Counted from the first letter of the stretch, positions 52,891 through 62,592 are shown. The stretch: DNA of 64,000 nucleotides from an uncultured Tenacibaculum sp. (GCF_947502995.1 NZ_CANNBW010000018.1:51458-115457), one strand, 5' to 3'. Program-made: numbers and translations. Notes: generated by a model not told the origin, from the sequence alone.

Positions 52891-54453
52891 ATGATTTTTA
52901 ATATTAACAATACATTTAGCGATTCGCTTCCAGCAGATAAAACTTTAGAAAACACAAGAAGGCAAGTTGTTGATGCTTGCTTTTCTTATGTTACACCTAA
53001 AAAAACAGTAAAACCAGAACTTTTACACGTTTCTGAAACTTTACTTGAACATTTAGGTTTGACTAAAGAAGACACAACATCGGATGAGTTTTTGTCGATT
53101 TTTACTGGAAATAAAGTTTTAGAAAATACACATCCGTATGCCATGTGTTATGGTGGACATCAATTCGGGAATTGGGCTGGACAATTAGGTGATGGTAGAG
53201 CGATTAACCTTTTTGAAATTGATCATAATAATGAACATTGGGCATTGCAATTAAAAGGTGCTGGTGAAACTCCATATTCTAGAACGGCAGATGGATTGGC
53301 TGTACTTCGTTCTTCTATTCGTGAACATTTGTGTAGCGAAGCTATGCATCATTTAGGCGTTCCAACTACGCGATCTTTATCGTTGAGTTTAACAGGGGAT
53401 CAAGTGTTACGTGATGTAATGTATAATGGAAATCCGGCTTACGAAAAAGGTGCTGTAGTGTCTAGAGTTGCACCTAGTTTTATCCGTTTTGGCAATTTTG
53501 AAATTTTAGCAGCTCGTCAGAATCATGAAACACTACAATTACTTACAGATTATACCATCAAACATTTCTATCCTGAAATTACTTCAGAAGGAAAACAAAA
53601 ATATCTTGATTTTCTAACTGCAATTAGAGATCGAACTATTGAAATGGTAGTCCACTGGCAACGAGTTGGTTTTGTGCATGGTGTAATGAATACTGATAAC
53701 ATGTCTATTTTAGGATTAACTATTGATTATGGTCCGTATGGCTGGTTAGAAGATTTTGATTATGAGTGGACTCCAAATACTACTGATGCACAACATCGAC
53801 GTTACAAATTTGGTAATCAACCCTACATTTGTATGTGGAATTTATTCAAATTGGCAAATGCGTTATATCCTTTGATTAATGAAGTAGAACCGCTTGAAGA
53901 AGTTCTAGATACTTTTGAAGGGTTGTATATTGAGCAATATTCTAAAATGATGATGCAAAAACTTGGTCTTTCTATCAATGGAGATTATGTTGAACTTATT
54001 TCATCTTTAGAAAAAGCTTTACAACTTATAGAAACAGATTATACTATCTTCTTTAGAAATTTAGCTTCAATTTCAAAAAGTGATTCAACTGCTAAAGCTA
54101 TCGAAAAAATAACATATGCATTTTATAACGAAGAAGCTTTACAAGGAGAGGTTTTATCGCAGTGGAATGATTGGATGAATAGTTACATTGAAGCATTGCA
54201 AAATGAAACTATTGAAGATGATGAAAGAAAAACTAAAATGAATTCAGTTAATCCAAAATATGTACTAAGAAATTACATGGCACAATTAGCTATCGATGAT
54301 GCTGATAAAGGAAATTATGAATTAATTGACGAATTATATCAAATGCTAAAGAAACCTTACGAAGATCAACCTGAATATGAAAAATGGTTTGCTAAGCGAC
54401 CAGATTGGGCTCGACATAAAATAGGTTGTTCTATGCTATCATGTAGTTCTTAA
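52891..54453 (+). CDS. selO: SelO-family protein AMPylase (YdiU)
   Basis: 520 aa. GQLGDGRAINLFEI, LQLKGAGETPYSRTADGLAV, LRSSIREHLCSEAMHHLG, the catalytic loop HGVMNTDNMS and IDYGPYGWLED are all conserved, ending CSMLSCSS. SelO is a pseudokinase that transfers AMP to redox proteins. Its neighbour with an OsmC domain suits oxidative-stress control. Confidence 0.95.
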   Translation: MIFNINNTFSDSLPADKTLENTRRQVVDACFSYVTPKKTVKPELLHVSETLLEHLGLTKEDTTSDEFLSIFTGNKVLENTHPYAMCYGGHQFGNWAGQLGDGRAINLFEIDHNNEHWALQLKGAGETPYSRTADGLAVLRSSIREHLCSEAMHHLGVPTTRSLSLSLTGDQVLRDVMYNGNPAYEKGAVVSRVAPSFIRFGNFEILAARQNHETLQLLTDYTIKHFYPEITSEGKQKYLDFLTAIRDRTIEMVVHWQRVGFVHGVMNTDNMSILGLTIDYGPYGWLEDFDYEWTPNTTDAQHRRYKFGNQPYICMWNLFKLANALYPLINEVEPLEEVLDTFEGLYIEQYSKMMMQKLGLSINGDYVELISSLEKALQLIETDYTIFFRNLASISKSDSTAKAIEKITYAFYNEEALQGEVLSQWNDWMNSYIEALQNETIEDDERKTKMNSVNPKYVLRNYMAQLAIDDADKGNYELIDELYQMLKKPYEDQPEYEKWFAKRPDWARHKIGCSMLSCSS

Positions 54454-54482
54454 TTGAAGAATTTCAATATAAATAATATACT

Positions 54483-54517
54483 AAAAAGTCTCTTATAACA
54501 TAATTTAAGAGACTTTT
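54483..54517 (+). terminator. Terminator after selO
   Basis: AAAAGTCTCTT / AAGAGACTTTT stem with T-rich tail. Confidence 0.7.
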
Positions 54518-54623
54518 CTTTATTCTAAGAGAAAAATAAACACATACTGTTTCCCTTATAACACAAGGGTTTCATGATATATTCAGAATTAATATTAGAA
54601 AAAAATCTATCAAAAATTTTATT

Positions 54624-54648
54624 TAGTTAGGAATCCTTACTATATTTG
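54624..54648 (+). promoter_or_regulatory. Operator-promoter of the thioredoxin-like gene
   Basis: Near-perfect palindrome TAGTTAGGAATCCTTACTA (54624-54642) overlapping the -7 box TATATTTG (54641-54648). Similar sequences occur at 54947 and 55991, so this is a likely binding site for the MarR regulator encoded at 56043. Confidence 0.55.
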
Positions 54649-54694
54649 TATCATAATTAAAATAGAAACAAATTTAAAATCAATACATATTATT

Positions 54695-54928
54695 ATGAGT
54701 AAATCAATTTTTTACCACGCAGGTTGTCCAGTTTGTATAAGTGCAGAACATGATATCGTTAATTTAATTGGATCAGATAATGTAGAAATCGTTCACATTG
54801 GTGAAGATCGAAACAGAATTGCTGAAGCTGAATCAGTAGGAGTTAAATCAGTACCTGCTTTGGTAACTCCAAATGGTAATGCTTTACATATCAACTTCGG
54901 TGCTTCTATGGAAGATGTAAAAGGATAA
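54695..54928 (+). CDS. Small thioredoxin/glutaredoxin-like protein
   Basis: 77 aa. Redox motif CPVC in IFYHAGCPVCISAEH and the cis-Pro segment SVPALVTPNG. Cytoplasmic, acidic. First gene of the putative MarR regulon. Confidence 0.8.
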   Translation: MSKSIFYHAGCPVCISAEHDIVNLIGSDNVEIVHIGEDRNRIAEAESVGVKSVPALVTPNGNALHINFGASMEDVKG

Positions 54929-54946
54929 TCTTTTTTTAAATCAATA

Positions 54947-54983
54947 TAGTTAGGATTCCTACCTAAAAAAAGAATCCTAACTA
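54947..54983 (+). promoter_or_regulatory. Second operator-like palindrome and inverted repeat
   Basis: TAGTTAGGATTCCTACCTA (54947-54965) matches the first operator. Together with GAATCCTAACTA (54972-54983) it also forms a hairpin that may end the preceding transcript. Confidence 0.5.
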
Positions 54984-54997
54984 TTAAAATAAATAAT

Positions 54998-55723
54998 ATG
55001 AAAACTAATATTAAACAATTAACTATACTATTATTACTTTCAATAACAGTTGCTTTTTCTCAGCAAAAGGAATATGAAGATGATAACTTTAGTATTAAAA
55101 ACGTACAGGTTACAAATAAAACAGACTTAGGAGTAACAGTTTGGGAAATTGAAGTAAAAGGTTTCGCAGGTAAAACTGTTCCTAAAAAAACGGGGCAATT
55201 GGATGGAGCACCAGTTTTAGGTTATGTATTCCCTACATCTTTACAATCAACTGATGTTGGTTTTAATGAAACCTCAGGTATTGTTGCACTCGCTTTAACT
55301 TCTCATCCTGATTTTGATGATACTCCTTTGTGGGATGAAAATAATGATCAGAAATACGACAATGATGGAATTATATGGCATCCACATTAGGTTGTATTAC
55401 ATAAAGATGATAAAGTTTCAGGTGGGCTTTCAGTAAAACAATTTAAAAAAGCAGATAAAACAATAGTATTGCCACCTACAAATCCAGGAATGCCAATGTA
55501 TATGGATTCTCCAGGTTTTCCAGTAACTACAGAAAAACATACTATAAAAGTTGTTGTTCCGAATTATAGAATGAATAATAAATCTGATTTTAATTACGAT
55601 GGAGTAACTGCATTTATGAAAGTTAATACCAGTAACAGTAATTTACCGATGCTTGGTGTATATCATGTATTTAGTGTAGCTAGTGGAAATTTATCATTAC
55701 CCTATAAAGTAAAAATTCAATAA
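54998..55723 (+). pseudogene. Exported protein gene interrupted by an in-frame TAG
   Basis: The reading frame is continuous from ATG 54998 to the stop at 55721-55723 except for TAG at 55388-55390 in the context HPH-stop-VVLHKD, where Trp (TGG) would fit. Signal peptide (LLLSITVAFS). The first half, with VQVTNKTDLGVTVWEIEVKG and TSLQSTDVGF, and the second half, with FPVTTEKHTIKVVVPNYRM, read as one 241-residue secreted protein of unknown family. No frameshift is needed. Either a fresh nonsense mutation or a base error. Confidence 0.75.
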
Positions 55724-55724
55724 T

Positions 55725-55988
55725 ATGAAAGTATCAGTTTGGGACACCTATGTAAACAGAGAAGATGGCAAATTAATGCATTTCGATATTTTAGTACCAG
55801 ATCATATTACAGATTCAAATACAGTATTTGACTTTGGTAAAACGTATCTAAAAAGTAAAACCTTTAAAACATTACAATTAACGGCTAAAGAATGTCGCCT
55901 TTGCCACATTGAACAAGCTACTGAAGAGGTAGTTTCTGTGATTCAAAAAAACGGATTTGCAATTATAGAAATGGAAAACTGCAATTAA
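55725..55988 (+). CDS. DUF2024 family protein
   Basis: 87 aa. MKVSVWDTYVNREDGKLMHF, then FDILVPD, and the tail ECRLCHIEQATEEV and IIEMENCN are typical DUF2024 with a CxxC-like pair. One base after the interrupted gene, same operon. Function unknown. Confidence 0.85.
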   Translation: MKVSVWDTYVNREDGKLMHFDILVPDHITDSNTVFDFGKTYLKSKTFKTLQLTAKECRLCHIEQATEEVVSVIQKNGFAIIEMENCN

Positions 55989-56003
55989 TTTAATTAGGAT
56001 TAC

Positions 56004-56041
56004 TAACTTTGCCTGTCTACTAAATTCAGACAGGCTTTTTT
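56004..56041 (+). promoter_or_regulatory. Promoter, operator half-site and leader hairpin of the MarR gene
   Basis: TAATTAGGATTACTAACTT (55991 onward) resembles the palindromes at 54624 and 54947. The -7 box TAACTTTG (56004-56011) is followed at once by hairpin GCCTGTCT (56011-56018) / AGACAGGC (56028-56035) and a T run that ends two bases before the ATG. It both terminates the upstream operon and could attenuate marR. Confidence 0.5.
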
Positions 56042-56042
56042 T

Positions 56043-56648
56043 ATGAACGAAAGTACTTTTAACCCTGAACAACAAGAAAAAGATATTTCTAGCAAAATAG
56101 TTGCTGGTTTAGAACGTGTTTCGGAAGTTTTTAAAAAACTGCTTTGGGAAAAAGCAAAACTTATAGGTTTAAGTCCCATTCAAATACAAATTCTAATTTT
56201 TATTACTTTTCATAAACGAGATTTATGTAATGTAAGTCATCTTGCCAAAGAATTTAATGTTACAAAACCTACTATAAGTGATGCCATTCGTGTATTACAT
56301 AAAAAAGAGTTGATTATAAAAGATTATTCTTCTTCAGATAATAGAAGTTATACGATCATTTTATCAGAAAAAGGAAAAGAGATTGTAAATGAAACTCAAG
56401 GATTTTCAAATCCTTTAAAAAATCAAGTAGACAATTTCGAACAACAAGAAAAAGAAAGTTTATTTGAAACTTTAAGTACTTTAATTCATAAACTAAACAA
56501 AAACGGAATTCTTTCAGTACAAAGAACTTGTTACGGGTGTAAATATTATCAAAAAAACGATACTTCTCATTTTTGCAATTTATTAAACACACAACTCCAA
56601 ACTACAGAAATCAGACTTGACTGTCCTGATTTTGAAATAAAAAACTAG
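56043..56648 (+). CDS. MarR-family regulator with C-terminal Cys cluster
   Basis: 201 aa. Winged helix at about 45-115 (NVSHLAKEFNVTKPTISDAI, RVLHKKELI, SSDNRSYTIILSEKGKEIV). A C-terminal extension, RTCYGCKYYQ..HFCN..LDCPDFE, supplies four Cys that could bind metal or sense redox. Likely controls the thioredoxin/DUF2024 cluster through the repeated palindrome. Confidence 0.8.
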   Translation: MNESTFNPEQQEKDISSKIVAGLERVSEVFKKLLWEKAKLIGLSPIQIQILIFITFHKRDLCNVSHLAKEFNVTKPTISDAIRVLHKKELIIKDYSSSDNRSYTIILSEKGKEIVNETQGFSNPLKNQVDNFEQQEKESLFETLSTLIHKLNKNGILSVQRTCYGCKYYQKNDTSHFCNLLNTQLQTTEIRLDCPDFEIKN

Positions 56649-56742
56649 TCAATAAGAAATTTGTACACATCATTCAGTAAAATGTATACTTTTTACAAAG
56701 GCTTTAAAAGTAATTTTGTGATGTAATTAAAAGTATTACATC

Positions 56743-56953
56743 ATGAACAAAATTATAACACTTATACTTATCATCTATTCTACAAGTCTCATAGGGCAAA
56801 AAAACTGGAAAATTCAAACTTCTAAAAAAAGGTGAAATCACAATAAAATGTGAAATTACTTACAATTTAGGTTTTGAATACCCTCAACATTTCAGTAAGA
56901 TATTCAAGAAGAAAACGGGCTACTCACCTGTTCAATATCGATCTGTAAACTAA
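56743..56953 (+). pseudogene. Remnant: exported-protein leader joined to an AraC tail
   Basis: 56743-56835 encodes a signal peptide-like start (MNKIITLILIIYSTSLIGQ) that soon stops. After a frame change, 56852-56953 encodes EITYNLGFEYPQHFSKIFKK, then KTGYSPVQYRSVN, the end of an AraC/HTH_18 domain. Two different genes have been fused by deletion; neither is functional. Confidence 0.6.
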
Positions 56954-56985
56954 TTTGTATTTTTGTTTAGATTAACTCAACTACT

Positions 56986-59900
56986 ATGAAGAAATTCTTT
57001 CTTTTAGCTATAATTTCTGTGTGCATTTATGGATGTGCTAGTTATAAAGCTCAGTATAGTTCTAAAAACTACACACCTCAACAAACAACAACTAAAAAAC
57101 CTAATCATACTTTCTATTTAATTGGTGACGCAGGTAATGTAGCTAAAGAAGGTGATCAACTTACTTCTTTAAACTTCTTTGAAAAAGAACTTATAAATGC
57201 AACAGAGAATAGTACTGCATTGTTCTTAGGAGATAATGTATATCCTGTTGGAATTTACCCTAAAAAACATCAGGATTATAAACTTTCTAAATATCGTTTA
57301 GAGATTCAAACAGCAGTTGCAAAGAAAAATAAAGGTAGAAGTATTTTTATACCTGGTAATCATGATTGGTATAATGGTGTAGACGGATTAAAAAGACAAG
57401 AAAAACTAGTTGAAAAAGCATTAGGTAATGATTCGTTTTTACCTGAAAACGGTTGTGGATTAGATAAGGTTGATATTAATGAGAATTTAACTCTAATTAC
57501 TATTGACAGTAAATGGTTTATCATGAATTGGGATGAAGAGCCTAAAATAAATGACAATTGTGATATTAAAACTAGAGAACGTTTTATTGAAGAATTATGG
57601 AGTTTATTTAAAAAGAATAGGTACAAAAATGTAGTAGTAGCTATGCACCATCCAATGTATTCTAATGGTCCGCACGGAGGAAGTTTTTCTGTAAAAGATC
57701 ATATGAGTCCGGCTCCTATTTTAGGAACATTTAAAAATATGTTACGTTCTCATGCAGGTATTCAAACTGATAACTTTCATAAACAGTATAGCGATTTTGT
57801 TCGTCAAATAGAAACTATTGCTAACGACTTTAAAAATAACATTGTTTTTGTTGGAGGGCACGAACATAATTTACAATACATAGAAAACAACGGTTTTAAA
57901 CAAATTGTAAGTGGAGCAGGATCTAAAAAATCTCCTGCTTTAGTTGGCTATGGTGCCGAATTCACTTATGGTAATTATGGTTATGCTAAATTAAACTTCT
58001 ATGATGATGGTTCTGCAATCGTTGAGTATTACTCTGCAAATGATGAGGATAAGAACAAATTATTATTCAGCAAACAAATTATAGCTCCTATCCTAAGAGA
58101 AACAAATTTTGATTTTTCTGAATTTGAACAACATAAAAAAGAAATTACAACTACTTTATATAGTAAAGATGCAGTAGATGTTTCTGGTTTTCATAAATTC
58201 ATGTGGGGTGATTTAAACCGTGAAAAATATGGTAAAGAAATTACTGTTCCCGTTTTAGAATTGGATAACGTTTTTGGAGGTTTAAAACCAATTCGTCGTG
58301 GTGGTGGAAACCAAACAAATTCCTTACGACTAGAAAATGCTGATGGAAAACAATATGTGCTTCGATCTATGTATAAAGATGGAAGTAGAATTATGGGAGG
58401 TGTTTTAAAAGGTACTTTTTTAGTAGATGTTGTTCAAGATATTTTTACTATGTCGCATCCGTATGCTGCTTTTGTAATTCCTGATATGGCTGAAGCTGCT
58501 GGTATTTATCATACAAACCCTAAATTATATTACATGCCTAAACAACCTGCTTTAGGAATGTATAACGATGTTTTTGGTGGTGGTTTATATTTATTAGAGG
58601 AAAGACCCGCTGGAAATCGTGAAGATGTTGCTTCGTTTGGTAACTCTAAAAAGATTATTAGTACTTATGATGTACTAGAGAAAATCAGAAAAAACGGAAA
58701 ACATACCATTGATCAAAGCTTTACAGTGCGTTCTAGGTTGTTCGATATGGTAATTGGAGATTGGGATCGTCATGAAGATCAATGGCGTTTTGCTTCATTT
58801 AAAACAGAAGATGATAAAACCTACTACAGACCAATTCCTAGAGATCGTGATCAACCGTTTTCTCGATTTGATGGAGTTTTAATTCCGCTTTTAAAATTAA
58901 ACACTCCGTTAATTAAGAACATGCAAACTATGGATTACGATATTAAAGATATGAAGTGGTATAACAACTATCCTCGTTTCTTTGATGCAGAATTCTTAAA
59001 TCAATTAACTTTAGAAGATTGGTTAAAAGAGGTAAAATATATTCAACGTAACTTAACTGATGAAGTTATTGAAAACTCAATAAAACAATTCCCTAAGAAT
59101 GTATACGACATTGATGGAGAAGAATTAATTGCTAAAATTAAATCTAGAAGAGACAAATTAGAATCTTTCGCAAGAAAATATTATGCAAAACAAGCTAAGA
59201 AAGTTCAAATAGTTGGTACAGATAAAGATGATATTTTCATTATTAAGCGTTTAAACAACAATGAAACTAGTGTTGAAATCTTAAGAAAACAAAATAAATT
59301 TTTTAGTAGAGTTTTTAAAACTAGTGAAACTGAAGAAATTCAACTTTATGGATTAAATGGAAAAGATCAATTCTTTATTTCTGGTGATGTTCAAGAAGGA
59401 ATTTTATTACGTTTAATTGGAGGACATAACAACGATCTTTACGAAGATAACTCTTCTGTTGAAGGTAATAGTAAAATGACAAAAGTTTACGATTATATTT
59501 CTAAAAAAAATACAGTAAATGGAAAAGAAGTTGACGATTTAAGAGAAGATAACTACTTCAAAAACACTTATAACCATAGAGATATAGAAAATAACACAAC
59601 ACTTGTTTTTCCAAGTTTAGGTGCCAACCCAGATGATGGTTTCTTCTTTGGAGTAAATGTTACGCATACTCGTTATGGTTTTAAGAAAAGACCATTTGAT
59701 AACCAACATAATTTAACAGCAAATTATTACTCAAGTACTAATGGTTTCGATATCAATTATACCGGTGAGTTTACAGAATTTATTGGAAATTGGAGTTTAG
59801 AATTAAAAGCTCGTGCTACAAGTAGTAATTATTCTTTTAACTTCTTTGGTTACGGAAATGAAACAAATTTTGATCAAAGTAGAGATTTAGACTTTTACAG

Positions 59901-60633
59901 AGTTAAACGAGAAGAATTCTTATTGCTTCCTTCTTTAATCAGAAGATTTAATTGGGGAAGTACTTTTAAAGTTACAGGTACTTTTGAAGCTATTAAAGTA
60001 GAAAATACTCCAAATAGAAATATTACAAACTCTCCTAATAGTGCTATTAATATTTTTGATAGAAATTATTTTGCTGGAGGTGAAGTGAACTTTAATCACA
60101 ATAGAGTTGATAATAATAGTTTCCCTACAAAAGGAATGAACTTTGATGTTACTATGGGAGCTAAAATGAACACAAATAACACAAATAGATATTTCGGATA
60201 TTTAAAAACTTCACTTGCTATTTATCAGAATTTAGTTCCAAATAGAAGTTTAGTTTATGCTACGGAAGTTGGTAGTCATTTAAATTTTAAAAATAGATTC
60301 GAAATATATCACGCAGCAAGTATCGGTGGAAATAGAAACTTAAGAGGATACAACAATCAGCGTTTTACAGGAACTGAGAGTTTTTATCACACCAACGATT
60401 TACGTTTACGTTTAGGTAGTTTTAAAGCTTTTATTCCTATGAGAGTTGGAGTTACTGGTGGTTTTGATTATGGTAAAGTTTGGAGCCCTTTTGCTGCACA
60501 ATCGAATACTTGGAACTCTAGTTACGGAGGTTCTTTCTGGTTAAGTGGATTGGATATGTTTACCGCTAACTTAGCTTTATTTAACGGAGATGATGGTAGC
60601 CGTTTTACATTTAGTTTAGGATTTAACTTTTAA
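56986..60633 (+). CDS. Lipoprotein fusion: metallophosphoesterase, kinase-like middle, BamA-type barrel
   Basis: 1215 aa. Lipobox VCIYGC. Residues 45-360 are a calcineurin-like phosphoesterase (LIGDAGN, LGDNVYP, GNHDW, MHHPMYS, GGHEHN). Residues 400-720 contain QYVLRSM, VIGDWDRHEDQWRFAS (D594, H596) and RPIPRDRDQPFSRFDG, recalling the DRHxxN and metal-binding D of HipA/CotH/Fam20-type kinases. From about 880 to the end there is an Omp85/surface-antigen barrel (SLVYATEVGSHLNFKNRFEI, GGNRNLRGYNNQRFTGTESF, FTFSLGFNF). Barrel insertion in the outer membrane with an attached phosphatase is likely; the kinase-like reading is tentative. Confidence 0.7.
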   Translation: MKKFFLLAIISVCIYGCASYKAQYSSKNYTPQQTTTKKPNHTFYLIGDAGNVAKEGDQLTSLNFFEKELINATENSTALFLGDNVYPVGIYPKKHQDYKLSKYRLEIQTAVAKKNKGRSIFIPGNHDWYNGVDGLKRQEKLVEKALGNDSFLPENGCGLDKVDINENLTLITIDSKWFIMNWDEEPKINDNCDIKTRERFIEELWSLFKKNRYKNVVVAMHHPMYSNGPHGGSFSVKDHMSPAPILGTFKNMLRSHAGIQTDNFHKQYSDFVRQIETIANDFKNNIVFVGGHEHNLQYIENNGFKQIVSGAGSKKSPALVGYGAEFTYGNYGYAKLNFYDDGSAIVEYYSANDEDKNKLLFSKQIIAPILRETNFDFSEFEQHKKEITTTLYSKDAVDVSGFHKFMWGDLNREKYGKEITVPVLELDNVFGGLKPIRRGGGNQTNSLRLENADGKQYVLRSMYKDGSRIMGGVLKGTFLVDVVQDIFTMSHPYAAFVIPDMAEAAGIYHTNPKLYYMPKQPALGMYNDVFGGGLYLLEERPAGNREDVASFGNSKKIISTYDVLEKIRKNGKHTIDQSFTVRSRLFDMVIGDWDRHEDQWRFASFKTEDDKTYYRPIPRDRDQPFSRFDGVLIPLLKLNTPLIKNMQTMDYDIKDMKWYNNYPRFFDAEFLNQLTLEDWLKEVKYIQRNLTDEVIENSIKQFPKNVYDIDGEELIAKIKSRRDKLESFARKYYAKQAKKVQIVGTDKDDIFIIKRLNNNETSVEILRKQNKFFSRVFKTSETEEIQLYGLNGKDQFFISGDVQEGILLRLIGGHNNDLYEDNSSVEGNSKMTKVYDYISKKNTVNGKEVDDLREDNYFKNTYNHRDIENNTTLVFPSLGANPDDGFFFGVNVTHTRYGFKKRPFDNQHNLTANYYSSTNGFDINYTGEFTEFIGNWSLELKARATSSNYSFNFFGYGNETNFDQSRDLDFYRVKREEFLLLPSLIRRFNWGSTFKVTGTFEAIKVENTPNRNITNSPNSAINIFDRNYFAGGEVNFNHNRVDNNSFPTKGMNFDVTMGAKMNTNNTNRYFGYLKTSLAIYQNLVPNRSLVYATEVGSHLNFKNRFEIYHAASIGGNRNLRGYNNQRFTGTESFYHTNDLRLRLGSFKAFIPMRVGVTGGFDYGKVWSPFAAQSNTWNSSYGGSFWLSGLDMFTANLALFNGDDGSRFTFSLGFNF

Positions 60634-60636
60634 AAC

Positions 60637-61005
60637 ATGACTCAGGAAATCACAATTATTATTGCTGCTACTTTTGGTTTTTTAGCTATCATTTTAGGAG
60701 CTTTTGGAGCACATTTTTTAAAGAAAAAATTAACTACAGATCAACTCACTAGTTTTGAAACTGGAGTAAAATATCAAATGTATCACGCAATTGTATTACT
60801 CACATTAGGATTACAGTTTAATGAAAAATACGCCAATAGTTTACTTTTATTTACTATTGGTGTACTATTATTTTCTTTCAGTATTTATGGTTTAGTATTG
60901 TCTGATGCTTTTGGAAAGAAAATGAAGTTTTTAGGTCCTATTACTCCATTAGGCGGACTTTGTTTGGCTGCTGGTTGGTTGCTGTTAGGTGTATCTATTC
61001 TCTAA
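60637..61005 (+). CDS. DUF423 membrane protein (YgdD-like)
   Basis: 122 aa, four membrane helices. GFLAIILGAFGAHFLKKKLT, SFETGVKYQMYHAIVLL and the final GGLCLAAGWLLL are conserved in DUF423. Three bases after the barrel fusion gene, so co-transcribed. Function unknown. Confidence 0.88.
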   Translation: MTQEITIIIAATFGFLAIILGAFGAHFLKKKLTTDQLTSFETGVKYQMYHAIVLLTLGLQFNEKYANSLLLFTIGVLLFSFSIYGLVLSDAFGKKMKFLGPITPLGGLCLAAGWLLLGVSIL

Positions 61006-61077
61006 AATCTACCTACAAATAGGTATAAGATTCGTCACTTTAAGGCTTTATTTTTATCCCAACCAAAATAAAAGTCA

Positions 61078-62592
61078 ATGAGAACCTTTATAAAATTAAT
61101 TCTATTTTTATCTTACATCGCTACGTATTCTCAATCTAAAAGAGAAATATTTAATAAGCGCTTAGACTCTATAACTTCAAATTATAAAGGTGCACATCAT
61201 GGCAAAACTATTATTCAAAGTAAACTTTTAAACGAAAGGCTAACCAACGCTTTTAACTATGTTATTTTCAATAATTCAGATTTAGTTGATAATGCTTCTG
61301 CTTTTGGTGTTTCTTTAAACGACGAGAAAACTAGAGTTTCTGTAAATACTAATTTTCATTTATGGGGAGAAAGTAAACATCAATTTTTTCTAAAAGCCGG
61401 AATTAATGCAAATGGTAGTGGTTCTTTTTTTAACTTGTACTCTAGAGGTGAATGGCAAAGTAATGTTGGTGGAAATTTAGGTCTTATTTGGAAATTTAAA
61501 GCTTCTGGCTTAACCAATGAAGGCAAAAACAAACTAAATCATAATAAAGTTCTTAGAAAAATTTTTATTCGAGATAGTATTACTAAAAAAATAACTTCTA
61601 TTAAGAAGAATGAGTATAAGAATAAACTAGAATTATATCTAAATGCATTAAAAAAAGGAAAAAACGACAGCATCTTAAAACGTTATTTTAAAGATTTAAA
61701 AAACCTAGAAAAAATTTTTAAAACAATTGAAAAGTATAAAGGCAACAGAGAAATCACTAATTTAAATTTTAAAGATTACACTGACTCAACAAAAAACAAG
61801 AGTAATTACAACAGTATTAATAAACTTCTAGATTTACTTTGGTCTCAAAAAAAAGAGGGAAATAGAGCTTTAAGTGAATTAATTAAAGAAACTGCTTATG
61901 TTTATGATAAAAAAAACATAAAAAGTACAGGTTATAATTTCTGGTGGTTAGATGCTAATGTTCGTTTGAATAATAACTCTTTTAATTTTTCTGAAAAAGC
62001 GGCGAATATCAATGAAGCTGTGTTAACAGACTTTAATGCTTTAGAAGCAAAGAAAACAGGGATTAACAGATTAAACACAGTTGTTTCTTTAAACTTAAAT
62101 TGGACTTTAAACAAACGTTATTCTGCTCTTTATACAAAAGCAGGTTTACAATTTAATTTTGGCTCATTTTTAAATAGCAACTTAATTAATGGAACAGCTG
62201 AAATTGCTGAAGTTAATACAGATGGTTTGTTTATAATAAAAGATGAAGATGAGCAAGTTCTTGGAAGTTTTGACAACGTAGATGAAACATTACAATACGG
62301 AACTTTTAACCTTTATGGAGCCTACTTTTTTGGAGAGAAAAAAGTGTTTGGTTTAAACTTATCTTTAGCGCACAGATACAAGATTAAAACTCCTGCAAAT
62401 TCATTTTATCAAGATAATTATTCGCTTTTATTTGGTCCTGTATTTAGAAAACCAAAAGACAATAAAACAGGACTTACTTTTGGTATTGATATTGGTTTTG
62501 ACAATGCTAGATATGATAAAAATGCTTACAAAAACTTTGTGGCTAGAATTAGAGTTGGTATTCCTTTCAATTTATATAAAATGAAGAATTAA
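61078..62592 (+). CDS. Hypothetical exported protein, possibly outer-membrane
   Basis: 504 aa. Signal peptide (FLSYIATYSQ). Lys-rich helical insert at 150-290, and strand-rich C-terminal half (FNFGSFLNSNLI, GTFNLYGAYFFGEKKVFGLN, LSLAHRYKIKTPANSFYQ, RIRVGIPFNL) suggesting a barrel. No family recognised. Confidence 0.55.
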   Translation: MRTFIKLILFLSYIATYSQSKREIFNKRLDSITSNYKGAHHGKTIIQSKLLNERLTNAFNYVIFNNSDLVDNASAFGVSLNDEKTRVSVNTNFHLWGESKHQFFLKAGINANGSGSFFNLYSRGEWQSNVGGNLGLIWKFKASGLTNEGKNKLNHNKVLRKIFIRDSITKKITSIKKNEYKNKLELYLNALKKGKNDSILKRYFKDLKNLEKIFKTIEKYKGNREITNLNFKDYTDSTKNKSNYNSINKLLDLLWSQKKEGNRALSELIKETAYVYDKKNIKSTGYNFWWLDANVRLNNNSFNFSEKAANINEAVLTDFNALEAKKTGINRLNTVVSLNLNWTLNKRYSALYTKAGLQFNFGSFLNSNLINGTAEIAEVNTDGLFIIKDEDEQVLGSFDNVDETLQYGTFNLYGAYFFGEKKVFGLNLSLAHRYKIKTPANSFYQDNYSLLFGPVFRKPKDNKTGLTFGIDIGFDNARYDKNAYKNFVARIRVGIPFNLYKMKN

